Position numbers and translations under genes: made by a program. From Oxytricha trifallax (lineage: Eukaryota; Ciliophora; Spirotrichea; Sporadotrichida; Oxytrichidae): 64,000 nt of DNA. The DNA lies in NCBI GenBank assembly GCA_000711775.1, contig ARYC01000221.1, positions 124,001 to 188,000 of the forward strand, written 5' to 3'. Under the pieces are notes generated by a model that worked only from the letters and a program-made list of their open reading frames with translations, made no database searches and was not told the origin of the DNA. Of the stretch, positions 27,301-35,644 are shown piece by piece (the stretch's first letter is position 1; each line of letters begins with the position of its first letter).

Positions 27301-30300
27301 CTCAAAGTTCCTTAGTCTTGCCTTGATAGGGTAGTCGTTGAGGACTATGTTATTGAAGCTTAGTCGGTGGTGTACGAATCCGATTGTATGCAGTTCTCTT
27401 AAACCATAAATGATTTGCTTCATGACTAGTCGATCCGAATGAGCATTGCGATTAGTCATCATATAGTAGTCGTAACTGAATTGAGGGATCAGGTACTGGA
27501 GTGCGATGTGATCACTGCCTTTCAAGACCATCTCCAACTAAGTGATTCCATGAAGTTAGAGTTAGAAGGCAGTCTTAGTTATATCATACTCCCTTTGCAG
27601 CTACTCTGATTCAAGCTCCTCTTCAAGAAAACCTCTCAGTGCGAACAGCTTGTAAAATCTTCCGTCATGAAGCATAGTCCCATAAGGAGCACTAGTCATT
27701 TTTTAGAGAGGACTAGGCTTAGTCGCTTAGTCGTAGAGATATTTGAAGCAAGGAATGATAAAAGTATCATCGACTCTGTACTTATTTATCCTTGCGATTG
27801 AGTCATCCACTTCATACTCAGTGTCAGGGATCTCAATATCAACCTTTGGGTTAGTCTTCGAGCTTGTTTTAGCATTCACTCTCTACCTCTTCTTTGGAGG
27901 TTCCTTGAGTTCCTCCTCTTAGTCATCACTCTCATTAGCCATCGACTAGTCTTCTTATTATTATTTAATTTAATCTCTTTTTACTTTAGATATTGTGGAG
28001 TGAAATCCTTGCGACTTTTGTTCCTGCTTCTACAATCCTTAGTCGCTCTGCTTGGATTTATTGTGAACTTCTTTGACATGACGATTGAGATTGCTCTTAT
28101 TATTAAAAACCTTGGAGCAGTTAGCGCATCAATACACAGTAGTCGCTGGTGCTGAAATCGCACTCTTGTCATCCTCGTTGTTTGACTCTGGTAAGTTATC
28201 TTTGATTTGTATATCTGATTGAAAGTTTATGGAGCTAGTATGAAACTCTGGATTAAGCTGGTGGTTGTAAAAGTTTGCAAAGTTCTAAGCATTGTTGTCA
28301 GCGATATCCTAGTCGAACAGTTCCTCGTTCATGAATCTTAAGTTTAAGACAAATGATTATAACTGTGGTTGATTAGATTGATTAATAGTTAAGTTAAATT
28401 TAAAAGTTAATAGTAGTAATCAAGACTTAATCACAAACCACCCATTTGAACAATGGTGAAGGGTAGTTGTATACTCTGACTTTCATGCTCAGACTAGTCA
28501 CGACTACTCTCAATCAACCTAGTCTTCGACTATAGTCCTTATTAATAGTCACTTAGTCGCATTTTCGCATTAATGAACGTGTGTCAATTCACTATCAACT
28601 CATAGACTAAGCATGAATTGGGGTTTTGGGGTTTTGTGGTATTGTGTAATTTAGCCACCTCGACTTCTGTATCAACTTATATTTATAATATTTCTATAAC
28701 TACTTGCACTGCATATGGAGCAACAACATCTTGTTCGATATGCGATAAGTCTTCATAAATATGCTACTCAAAGTGTCCTTTAAATACCATTGACAACTAA
28801 TGCACTCCATGTAATTGGAAGTGCAGATATTGCTTCACAGATGTAAATACTTGCACAGCTTGCGAGAAAAGTAAATTCCTTATTGGAACACCTCCAACAT
28901 GTAATTGTGCAGCAGGTTATTTAGAGCAGACAAGTTAATGCACTGCATGTCATTCAAATTGCGCCACCTGTCTTGATACAACGAATTCTAATTGCCCTGT
29001 TTGCTCAGCAACTGCTTATCTATATGCTGGTAAATCATGTCTCTCAGAGTGCCCATATGGATATTTGAAAGATTCTATTTATCATTTGTGTCATTTTCAA
29101 ACTTAGAAACTTATTCAACCCATCAATTAGCTCGACTACCTAAATAAAAACTGCGATGATAACCAATATGCAACTGGTGCAGTTTGCTCAAGCTGTCATT
29201 CTACTTGCTATACATGTAAGGGTGGAAGTAGTACAGATTGTACATCATGTGATTTGGGAAAATATCTCTACAACAGCCAATGTTTAACTTGCGATGCAAC
29301 AGGCATGATTCTTGGATCTTCTGGTCAATGCGTAGAGAAATGTGGAGATGGAAAGAATTTCGGCTTGGTCAAATGTGATGATGGAAATAGCATCGATGGT
29401 GATGGCTGTTCAAGTACTTGTGAAATAGAGCAAGATTGGATTTGCTACGGAGGCACATCCTCGACAGCAGACACTTGCACAATATCTCAATTAACTATAG
29501 AGAGCATTGAAGCAACTTCAGATAATAACATTGTTATTACATTTTCAAAACCAGCATATATAATTGATGAACTGGACACGGATGACATTGAAATCCGAAT
29601 TACTAAATATGATGGGAGCTATGTTGAAAATTTTAATGCTAAATTTACAAATATTGAAGAATAGCCTACCTAAACTCTCTTTGTACAATTGTTTATATAA
29701 GAATTTCTATAAGGATAAGAAAGAAAATCAAGAGTTGAGGTATTTTACAAAAAGAGTGGGAAGATATTTGATACTAAACTTAATGAACTCTAAACATACA
29801 CTGATGCATTTACCTTTATCGAAAGAAACTTCCCTGAAATGACAAATTAAGAGAAAGATGCTATTAAAGGCATGGGAATACTGATCAACATAGTAATTGT
29901 ATTTACAATTGGTATCACGGCTTTCTTGTCAATTAAATTGTACGATTTTTGTATTATTAAATCATATTATAGTGAATCAAGTATTCAACCAGCTTTTCTT
30001 ATATTCTTTGGAATGCAGGAGATATTGTATACATTACTTTACAGTTTTGATTATCCTCTCGACATGAAGTTTTTCTGGAAAAATTTCTCATGGGTATAGC
30101 TAGAGTTTCATAATATGATCCCAAATACTTTCTCCAAAAGTTTTATGGACATGAATTAAATTCAACAAGGATCATACACTGATAATTACTAGTTCTTAAG
30201 TAAGTATTATAATATTTTTCATTTATAATATAGACTTAAATGCTGATAGTTTCATAATTAACAATCATCTAAAAATATTCATTTGGTTATTTTACTCGAC

Positions 30301-31660
30301 TGGATTTTTGATATTTTCTTGTTTGTAAAAGAAGCTAAATCATAAATTAAAGGAGAAAATCTCAAATACTTTCCTATTTAGCTCAACTATTTCCTTAATA
30401 ATGTGCTGCTTAATGCCATTTGGTTAAGCAAGTTTTATTGAAATTCAGAATGTCAAAAATACATTACCATTCAAGTTAGCTTCAGTCTCCAGCTCCTTTT
30501 TTATGCTTGCTACTTTGTTATTCTTTTTGTACTCGATTACTTTAATTGCAATTTAAGGCAGATCTCATTATCATAATGAAAGATTCTTGAAGAAGTACCT
30601 TTCAATTTTAAAACCCTTTAAATCTAAATCTAGCTGCCTACTTTACTATCCTTTATTTTGCTGGAAAAGATTCATTTAAATTATAATAACAGCTTTATTC
30701 ATAACAGATCCAGTCATTCAAGCATTAGCAGTTTCAATTTTGCAATTCAGCTTTTTAATCTATGTATTTTCTTCGAGACCTTTTCAATCAACTTACAATA
30801 ACGTACTAAGCATGATCTCATAACTCTTTCCCTTCATTCTTTCAGTTTACAGTTTAAGCTTTAATGGCTCTAAAAATGACCCAGAAAAGGCTTTTAACTA
30901 CGGATGGGGTGCTATCTTGATGGTTAGTGTGTACTGTTTAACTTATGCAGCGATAGCTATGATAGCAAATATCTATCATATTCTTGATAGAGCAGAGTTT
31001 GCTCAGAGATACACTTAAGAAATTGAAGATAAAATAAGAATGACTATTCTTAGCATTTTCTATAGGAAAGGAGCTGCTAAAGAATAGTTTGTTAAATAGG
31101 GTGGTAAATTACCAGAACAGAAACCACTTTAACCAAGTAATGTAGTAGAATAATAGATAGATACAGTAAAACAAGACCCAATCAGCTTTGTTCCTGAGCC
31201 TTTCAATCAACCTCTTTAAATCAACAATTAATTTAAAGGACCAATGGGCATCAATGATAATGGTAAGAACATGGATCATCTTTTCTAGTCAAGCAACAAA
31301 TCACAAAACAACAATAAAATGCTCCCTGCCATTGATGGTCATAAAACTAAAATTGATCCAAGAATGTTAATCACTCCAAAGGAATTTTAGAGTGATTAAT
31401 TGTTGGATCAGTATTTACAACCAAACGCCATAGACCCTAATGAAAAAGACGAAGATCTCTCTGACCCTGATGATAAGAACGAGATTGATTTAGGAGATGA
31501 AGCAATGATGAATACAACATAGAAATCTAAAAAGAAGACCAAAAAGGTTAAGAAGAAGGTCAAGTCAAAGAAAAAGAAGAATTTCTTTGGAGAAACAATC
31601 AAAGACTTGTAAGAAGGAAACATTGACTCCAAGAATAAAGGTGAATATGTCCTCTTATGA
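21325..31660 (+). CDS. Large LamG/cysteine-rich multipass membrane protein, interrupted by IESs and a 5.25-kb transposon
   Basis: Starts at ATG 21325 with a hydrophobic leader (LAIIILFLLNFTYPA). A GT...AG intron of about 40 bases follows at about 21429. The extracellular part has LamG/concanavalin-like pieces: GNSFTISGWYYSCATT, GILVEAWIRFD, WRYIGVTFMRNSQDD. After the transposon come furin-like cysteine repeats (CTACHSNCATC, CSSCHSTCYTCKGG) and a DUF4215-type repeat CDDGNSIDGDGCSSTC. Several transmembrane helices lie between 29870 and 31000, then a Lys-rich cytoplasmic tail ends at TGA 31660. Such giant LamG-Cys-rich membrane proteins are common in ciliates as surface proteins of unknown function. 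Pieces are also split at 22602-22630 (IES), about 22750-23125 (IES, possible pointer GAA), and by introns near 21760 and 30200. After elimination the coding region would be about 4.5 kb. Confidence 0.7.
22602..22630. other. 26-bp IES, pointer GAC
   Basis: GAC at 22602-22604 and 22628-22630. Excision joins AWIRFD to LNNIISTGS in frame within a LamG domain. The short pointer makes the exact junction less certain. Confidence 0.55.
23391..23697 (+). repeat. Left 307-bp terminal inverted repeat of the TBE-like element
   Basis: Matches the reverse complement of 28334-28640 at every position I compared except one base near the tip (ACCCC versus ACCAC). The match ends abruptly at TAAGATT. The outer C4A4C4A4C4 block covers 23392-23411. 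Confidence 0.95.
24062..25038 (+). CDS. TBE-type DDE transposase (IS630/Tc1-like), N-terminus frameshifted
   Basis: The main frame runs from 24073 to the TGA at 25036-25038, about 320 codons. A helix-turn-helix-like N-terminal region reads LSAIAKFFGVSYTNVVKLHR. The catalytic residues are visible: first Asp in IIFIDETVF, second Asp in VIFMDNLQVHKS, Glu in YSPEYNGIESTFLTIKQ. This spacing and the PEYNGIE motif are those of Tc1/IS630-type DDE enzymes. The frame has a TGA at 24070 and no ATG until 24283, which is after the helix-turn-helix. A sensible start (MATEIQHLIYDHW) exists at 24062 in the next frame but stops at 24101. A single frameshift between them is the likely explanation, so this copy may be inactive. 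TBE transposases take part in developmental DNA elimination in Oxytricha. Confidence 0.88.
25214..25799 (-). CDS. TBE 22-kDa-type ORF, frameshifted
   Basis: A start at 25797-25799 gives MGRFRSKQDLYKYLTTH. The coding-like continuation lies one base out of frame: IFLPPLASTKVAFLKTLLNN, NRMVVPHYQEFSVKNLYQDV, PELELNSGKLPDRDFFFGVL and DWLDELMKHPFVSSK, ending at TGA 25214-25216. The whole span is 586 bases, equal to about 195 codons plus one base, which fits a 22-kDa protein with a one-base lesion at about 25720-25740. Its function is unknown in the TBE family. It is convergent with the transposase, as expected for these elements. An ordinary start at 25612 (MVVPHYQEF) would remove a third of the protein, so I prefer the frameshift reading. 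Confidence 0.65.
25800..26919. other. Long non-coding middle segment of the TBE-like element
   Basis: About 1.1 kb between the 22-kDa and zinc-finger/kinase ORFs, with no coding-like frame on either strand. It is dense in TAGTCG/CGACTA words and contains TCTTGTAACAAACATCAC-like repeats at about 25988 and 26690. It accounts for most of the extra length compared with classic 4.1-kb TBEs. Confidence 0.6.
26920..28332 (-). CDS. TBE 57-kDa-type protein: C2H2 zinc finger plus pseudokinase domain, with an in-frame TGA
   Basis: The ORF begins MNEEELFDQ-like at 28330-28332 (reads MNEELFDQDIADNN), just inside the right inverted repeat, and ends at TGA 26920-26922: 470 residues. A classic C2H2 finger, CANCSKVFNNKSNLNRHVKE followed by VH, lies near residue 70. 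A kinase-like domain follows from about residue 200, with GTMLHDGRFYKLFALRGFL, LIPQFSYDYYMM, the catalytic loop as HHRLSFNNIVL and the DFG position as NFE. The catalytic Asp residues of HRD and DFG are therefore missing, so it should be catalytically dead. A TGA at 28129-28131 falls directly before the first finger cysteine. It could be a base change from TGG or a true lesion. The role of this protein in TBEs is unknown. Confidence 0.75.
28334..28640 (-). repeat. Right 307-bp terminal inverted repeat of the TBE-like element
   Basis: Inverse of 23391-23697. The tip reads GGGGTTTTGTGGT before the ATT target duplication, so the outermost C4 block carries one change. The start codon of the zinc-finger/kinase ORF touches its inner end. 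Confidence 0.95.
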
Positions 31661-31741
31661 ATGATTTATATAGACTTTAAACTTTTAAAATTGACTTAAT
31701 TTAATAAAATCAAAAATAGCGTCAACTTGTCTATAATTATG

Positions 31742-32783
31742 TCAATCTCTTCTAGATCCTTATCTACTATATCTGTCTAAAACTTCATTAACCTATGTAT
31801 TCACCTATTTTCTTAAAGTCTCTTCATTTGCATCTTAATGCGACATCTTTTCCTTATGAGTTGACATAATGTCCTAGAATTGTTTGTGAAGTTGCTTATA
31901 TTCATCAATTTTAGAGAACTCTTCTAAACTTTTTAGCATTCTCTATGAACTGTCTACTCCTATTTCATCCATATATTCCAGGTACATTTCCTATTCCATT
32001 CTTGTTTTGGCATCTTTCATTTAGCGTTCATTTCTGAACTTTTCTAGCAACTATTCCACATCAATTTTTATGAGACCTTTGTAAGCTAATCTCTCTGCTT
32101 AAATTACTTTAATACGGTCTAGCTCTTCAAGAAATTCCAACTGTGAAACGATCTACTTTCTATGATCTGGTTATGTCTTACAAAATGGATTCTCAAAAAC
32201 TTTCATAACCATTATATTTTTGGGTAATTCATTCACGTCTAAGTTTTCGATTTGATTGTGACTTATATCTAGAAAGCTTAACTGTTTCAAGTGTTTTATG
32301 CCTTCTATAGATCTAAGGTTATTATGTTACAGAGCCAAGAACATTATATTAGTGTTCATTTGCAAACCCATCCCAATCTCAGAGATTTTATTGTTTTACA
32401 GGTATAAATTTTCCAAGTGTTCAAAAATATCCAAGTTTTCGATTTTAGGACCTAGACTAAGAAACCCAAGTCTTATGGTTTTTAAATAGATCATTTTCTC
32501 AGCGCTATAAACAAGAATTTAAGAATATATTTTCTTACTTTTGACTATCTTGACCTTAGACTTAGAAAGCAGTTGATGTAGAAATAACTGATTGTGTATC
32601 ATCGCCATCATTTTAATTTTATGAAGTTGTATCACTAGCTACCGTTGATTAACCATCATTAAAATTGGATGTAGTATCACTACTATTACTTTCCAATTAA
32701 TTTCTATAAGATCTTGTGAAGGAGTATTTCTGAATGAGTGATAAGGTAATTGGTTGAATCTTTTCTTTATCCATTGCTTTCAT
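31742..32783 (-). CDS. Leucine-rich repeat protein, LRRC46-like
   Basis: The start at 32783 gives MKAMDKEKIQPITLSLI and a Ser/Thr-rich stretch (ESNSSDTTSNFNDGQS). After an intron near 32540-32600 come leucine-rich repeats: IYLKTIRLGFLSL, FEHLENLYLQNNKISEI, NTNIMFLALQHNNLRSIEGI and QLSFLDISHNQIENL. An LRR cap follows (FENPFCKTQPDHRKQIV) and then a coiled coil with ERLAYKGLIKIDVEQLLEKF and MKDAKTRMEQEMYLEYM. The LRR plus this helical tail resembles LRRC46 and related ciliary or sperm-flagellar proteins. It ends YSRQGSRRD with TGA 31742-31744. Convergent with the LamG gene, 81 bases apart. Confidence 0.65.
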
Positions 32784-32838
32784 TTTCTACTAGTACTAAA
32801 CATAAAACATATACACGTTTCATTTAAGGAATTATTTT

Positions 32839-33696
32839 TCAAGTTTAGAGGATTTTATCTTCCATCTGTTTCTCGTAGTCTTCAACAGTTTTATCTGCCT
32901 TTTTCATGATTGAAATGTTTCTAAAATTCAAATATTATATTAATCTTACTCTGAATGCGACTTAAAATTAAGTTTCTATAAGATATTTATTGGCTTTAAT
33001 CTTCTTTTATAATCAAGGTAACTGGCATCTCCATTATATAAGCTCTTTAAATCTGGAGGCTGTCTATCACTAGTTGCTGTTTTAGGTCTCTTTCTAGCAC
33101 TAAAAACTCTTTATGGTGCATTTTGGTTATAAGTGTCTTGTTATGTTTTCATTTATCTTGTCATTGATGGTCTACATGTCAAAGCAGTTGTATTACTCTA
33201 AGCATTTATTATAGCTTAAGAGCTTAAATGCTTACCATGATTTCGCATTGGTGAGCGACTCTATAAATTACTTTATGCGATTGAATTATCTTAAGCAATT
33301 AAAATGTAAAAATTGTGGTTGAATCTTTGAGGTCTATGCTTCTTCTCTTATTTATAAATACTCCATTCATAGATTTCTGCATACTCTAGAAAATATCTTA
33401 ATTCAATTCATGAGCTTTTTAACCAAGAGTATTGACATCTTCATCTATACTATAGCCTTATTTCACTCTTTCTAGTTATTTATTTCTCATCCATTCCACA
33501 TAAATTTGATTAAACTTTAGCCCAATTAGCATATAATAATTTATGTTTACTATGAGCTATTCTTATCAATTTTCTTTAGTAGTTTCTGAATGTTTTTATC
33601 ACTTTTATCAATGACCACTTTGTCTATGTGCGAGAGTGATGGCGCTAGTTTTACCTCTGATTCTTAATATTGAAGCAAGATTTATAATTTAGACAT
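32839..33696 (-). CDS. Coiled-coil protein of unknown function
   Basis: Starts MSKLQILLQYQESEVKLAPS at 33696. Helical pieces follow: IDKSDKNIQKLLKKIDKNS, FNQIYVEWMRNKQLERVKQ and DVNTLGQKAHELNQDIFQ. A basic, Ser/Gln-rich C-terminus includes SNTTALTCRPSMTRQMK, PQRVFSARKRPKTATSDR and ASYLDYKRRLKPINI. A 29-base GT...AG intron is well supported at the end: it joins FKSHSE to NISIMKKADKTVEDYEK, and the ORF stops at TGA 32839-32841. Further introns or IESs lie at about 33500-33550 and 33290-33320. The intergenic gap to the LRR gene on the same strand is only 55 bases. No known domain seen. Confidence 0.5.
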
Positions 33697-34212
33697 TTTT
33701 TATGTGCTATTCTTTTAATTTGACATTAAATGAGATTGTCTACTCGATATTATAGAATTATCCTGCAATGAAGAGTTTATGTTTGAGGTTTATTTATTAT
33801 GAAAAAGAGAATTATTTCTTTAGTTAATCATTATTAGTTGGTGTTCAGGTGTGTTCAAATTAAGAGAAAGTATTTAGTAAGGATTTGAGGGGCGATTAAT
33901 GAACCTGGATAAGCTAAAATATAATTTAATAAAGATTATGGAGAGGGAGAAGGACTTCTTAATTTCAAATTATTTTTTATATTTAAACATATTATATTTT
34001 TTCAATAATTATTAAGATTTAAATTATTTTTAAATGTGTCTGCAGAAAATTTTACTTCTTATAAAATAATTAAATTCTAAATAAATCTGGCATCCCACTA
34101 AATTATTAATAATTTATTGATATTTATTTCCGCTAATAAATAATATTTAATTATTTTGCAAGTGGAAGTATAAAATTAAAATTAAATTCAAACTTTAAAA
34201 TACTTGACTAAA
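33697..34212. other. AT-rich intergenic stretch between divergent genes
   Basis: About 500 bases with no coding-like frame; presumably promoter regions for both genes plus germline spacer. Confidence 0.5.
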
Positions 34213-35204
34213 ATGATGTAGAAAAAAGCTCATGAGCAAAGATTGCAAATGTAAAACAAATTTGACAACAATCCTAAGCAATTAATTCCCTAGAAACCTT
34301 TTATTTTATTTATTCTTATTAATTTATTTATATAATAAAGGGCAGGGCGGCTGATATAATTGAATATTACTTTATAACTTATTAAACCAACCCAAAATTG
34401 ATCTATATTTTTAAATATTTGCCTTTAAACCTTAATAATCTGTAAATCCATTGATTAGACAGTAAGAAAAAGAATTAAGAGATTTGTAAGAAGAGATACA
34501 ATACATATTGCAGCATGGAGACAATTAGTAATAAGATAACGAGATGCAGGAGGATTAAAACATGATGGACAAAGATGATTCAGAACACTGTTTAGATGAA
34601 AATGGAAATAAAGTCACTATGGAATAGGCAGCTAAATACAAAAAGAAAAAGTTCTATAAGAATTTGGATTAATGGGTAGTTGATTATTAAATTGAGTTGG
34701 GGAATAGAAAGATTTAAGAATAAAAGGACATGATATTTATAATAAAATAAAGATAAAAATAAAATTGTTTTTTTAATCTATAAAGTGTGGTCAAGTCATA
34801 TTTAGATAATTACAGAAACTATAAGAAATCAAGTTTTTAAATGTATTTTTACTTTTTTTATACTTAAGCTTAAATATATACTTTTAAAAGTTATTTGAAA
34901 TTCATTTTATTTAAATGAGATTAAATTGTTTTCATTATACAGAGTTAAAATAATCCATTAAAATAATAATACCCTCTTAATTGTCTACTGTAACAAATCA
35001 CTATAAATAATCTGGATTATAGTATATTTTATGAAAAAGAACTTATACATTATACAAGTGTATCCTTGCTTCACAGTGGCTGAATGTGCAGTAATGAACA
35101 ACTTAAGAGAAAACTATCATCCTTATTTAGATTAGTAGAATCAAGATAAATCGCAAAAAGATTTCAACACTTTGTATTAGTATTTTAATTTACCTCATAA
35201 TTGA
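34213..35204 (+). CDS. Small charged protein of unknown function, pieces uncertain
   Basis: The first piece starts MMQKKAHEQRLQMQNKFDNN at 34213. After an AT-rich break the second (about 34460-34740) reads KELRDLQEEIQYILQHGDN and DKDDSEHCLDENGNKVTM, then AAKYKKKKFYKNLDQWVVDY. A third piece on the same strand (about 35055-35204) reads YPCFTVAECAVMNNLREN and ends with YFNLPHN and TGA. I join them because they share strand, spacing and style, but 300 bases of AT-rich DNA lie between pieces two and three and no pointer was confirmed. The third piece could be a separate gene end. Confidence 0.4.
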
Positions 35205-35275
35205 AAATATTTTCCTAAATGAGTAATTTTATTGATTGTAGTTTTATAGTAATAATTAAAACTTTAATATAAAAA

Positions 35276-35580
35276 TCATAGATTTCTATTAGAGACAATA
35301 AAATTGTCTATCTTTGTGCCTTTCTTTATATCTTTATTGATTGATTCAATTATATTAAGAGCATTTCTCTTTGGGAGAGCTGTAACTTGATCTTAAGTCA
35401 CAAACTCCAAAACTTTCTGTAAATTTCTGTCAACAGCTATATTCGAAGGTTTATCACCATATTAAGACATTTGACGTTTATAGTATAATTCTCTAAGTGC
35501 TTAAGTTTTTGAAAGTATGTTGCCATCGCTATCTATAACTTCTAGCTTTTTATTGTTAATATCATAAATTGAAGTAAGTT
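35276..35580 (-). CDS. 3'-terminal coding piece of unknown protein without a start
   Basis: An uninterrupted minus-strand frame from about 35580 to TGA 35276-35278 reads TSIYDINNKKLEVIDSDGN, LSKTQALRELYYKRQMSQ, DKPSNIAVDRNLQKVLEF and VTALPKRNALNIIESINK. It is clearly coding in composition, with eight or so Gln/ordinary codons typical of the genome. There is no in-frame ATG at its 5' side, and only 65 bases separate it from the divergent kinase-like gene. The upstream segment(s) must lie elsewhere, so it is a candidate segment of a scrambled or split germline gene, or a gene with an unrecognised short first exon in 35581-35644. Confidence 0.5.
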
Positions 35581-35644
35581 AAAGTTTTCAATATGAAGCT
35601 GAGAAATTAATTAAAATTTAGATCAAATTATTAGTGATATAACA

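Larger units (their letters stand above)
23391..28640. mobile_element. TBE-like (telomere-bearing element) DNA transposon, 5250 bp
   Basis: Both ends carry C4A4 telomere-type repeats pointing inward. The left end reads ACCCCAAAACCCC and the right end its inverse with one difference. The terminal inverted repeats are 307 bp. The element is bounded by ATT at 23388-23390 and 28641-28643, a 3-bp ANT target duplication as described for TBEs. Inside are a DDE transposase on the plus strand and two minus-strand ORFs corresponding to the 22-kDa and the zinc-finger/kinase (57-kDa) TBE proteins. It interrupts the LamG/Cys-rich gene. The same family includes elements eliminated en masse during macronuclear development. 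It is longer than the roughly 4.1 kb of classic TBE1 and has far longer inverted repeats than the known short (under 100 bp) ones. Confidence 0.92.

Noticed and set aside
27981..28172. Minus-strand 63-residue ORF MTRVRFQHQRLLC...
   Set aside because: Shadow in another frame of the C2H2-finger/pseudokinase ORF; the finger C-x2-C...H-x4-H is in the other frame.
23391..28640. Euplotes Tec element
   Set aside because: Size and long inverted repeats fit, but the C4A4 tips, ATT (ANT) duplication, Gln use of TAA/TAG and the three-ORF layout fit TBE. Tec elements use a TA target, and Euplotes reads TGA as Cys.
29564..29842. Plus-strand 92-residue ORF inside the Cys-rich gene
   Set aside because: Out-of-frame shadow; the real frame continues through TAG/TAA as Gln.
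31408..31632. Minus-strand Phe/Ser-rich ORF
   Set aside because: Antisense of the Lys/Asp-rich tail of the LamG/Cys-rich protein.
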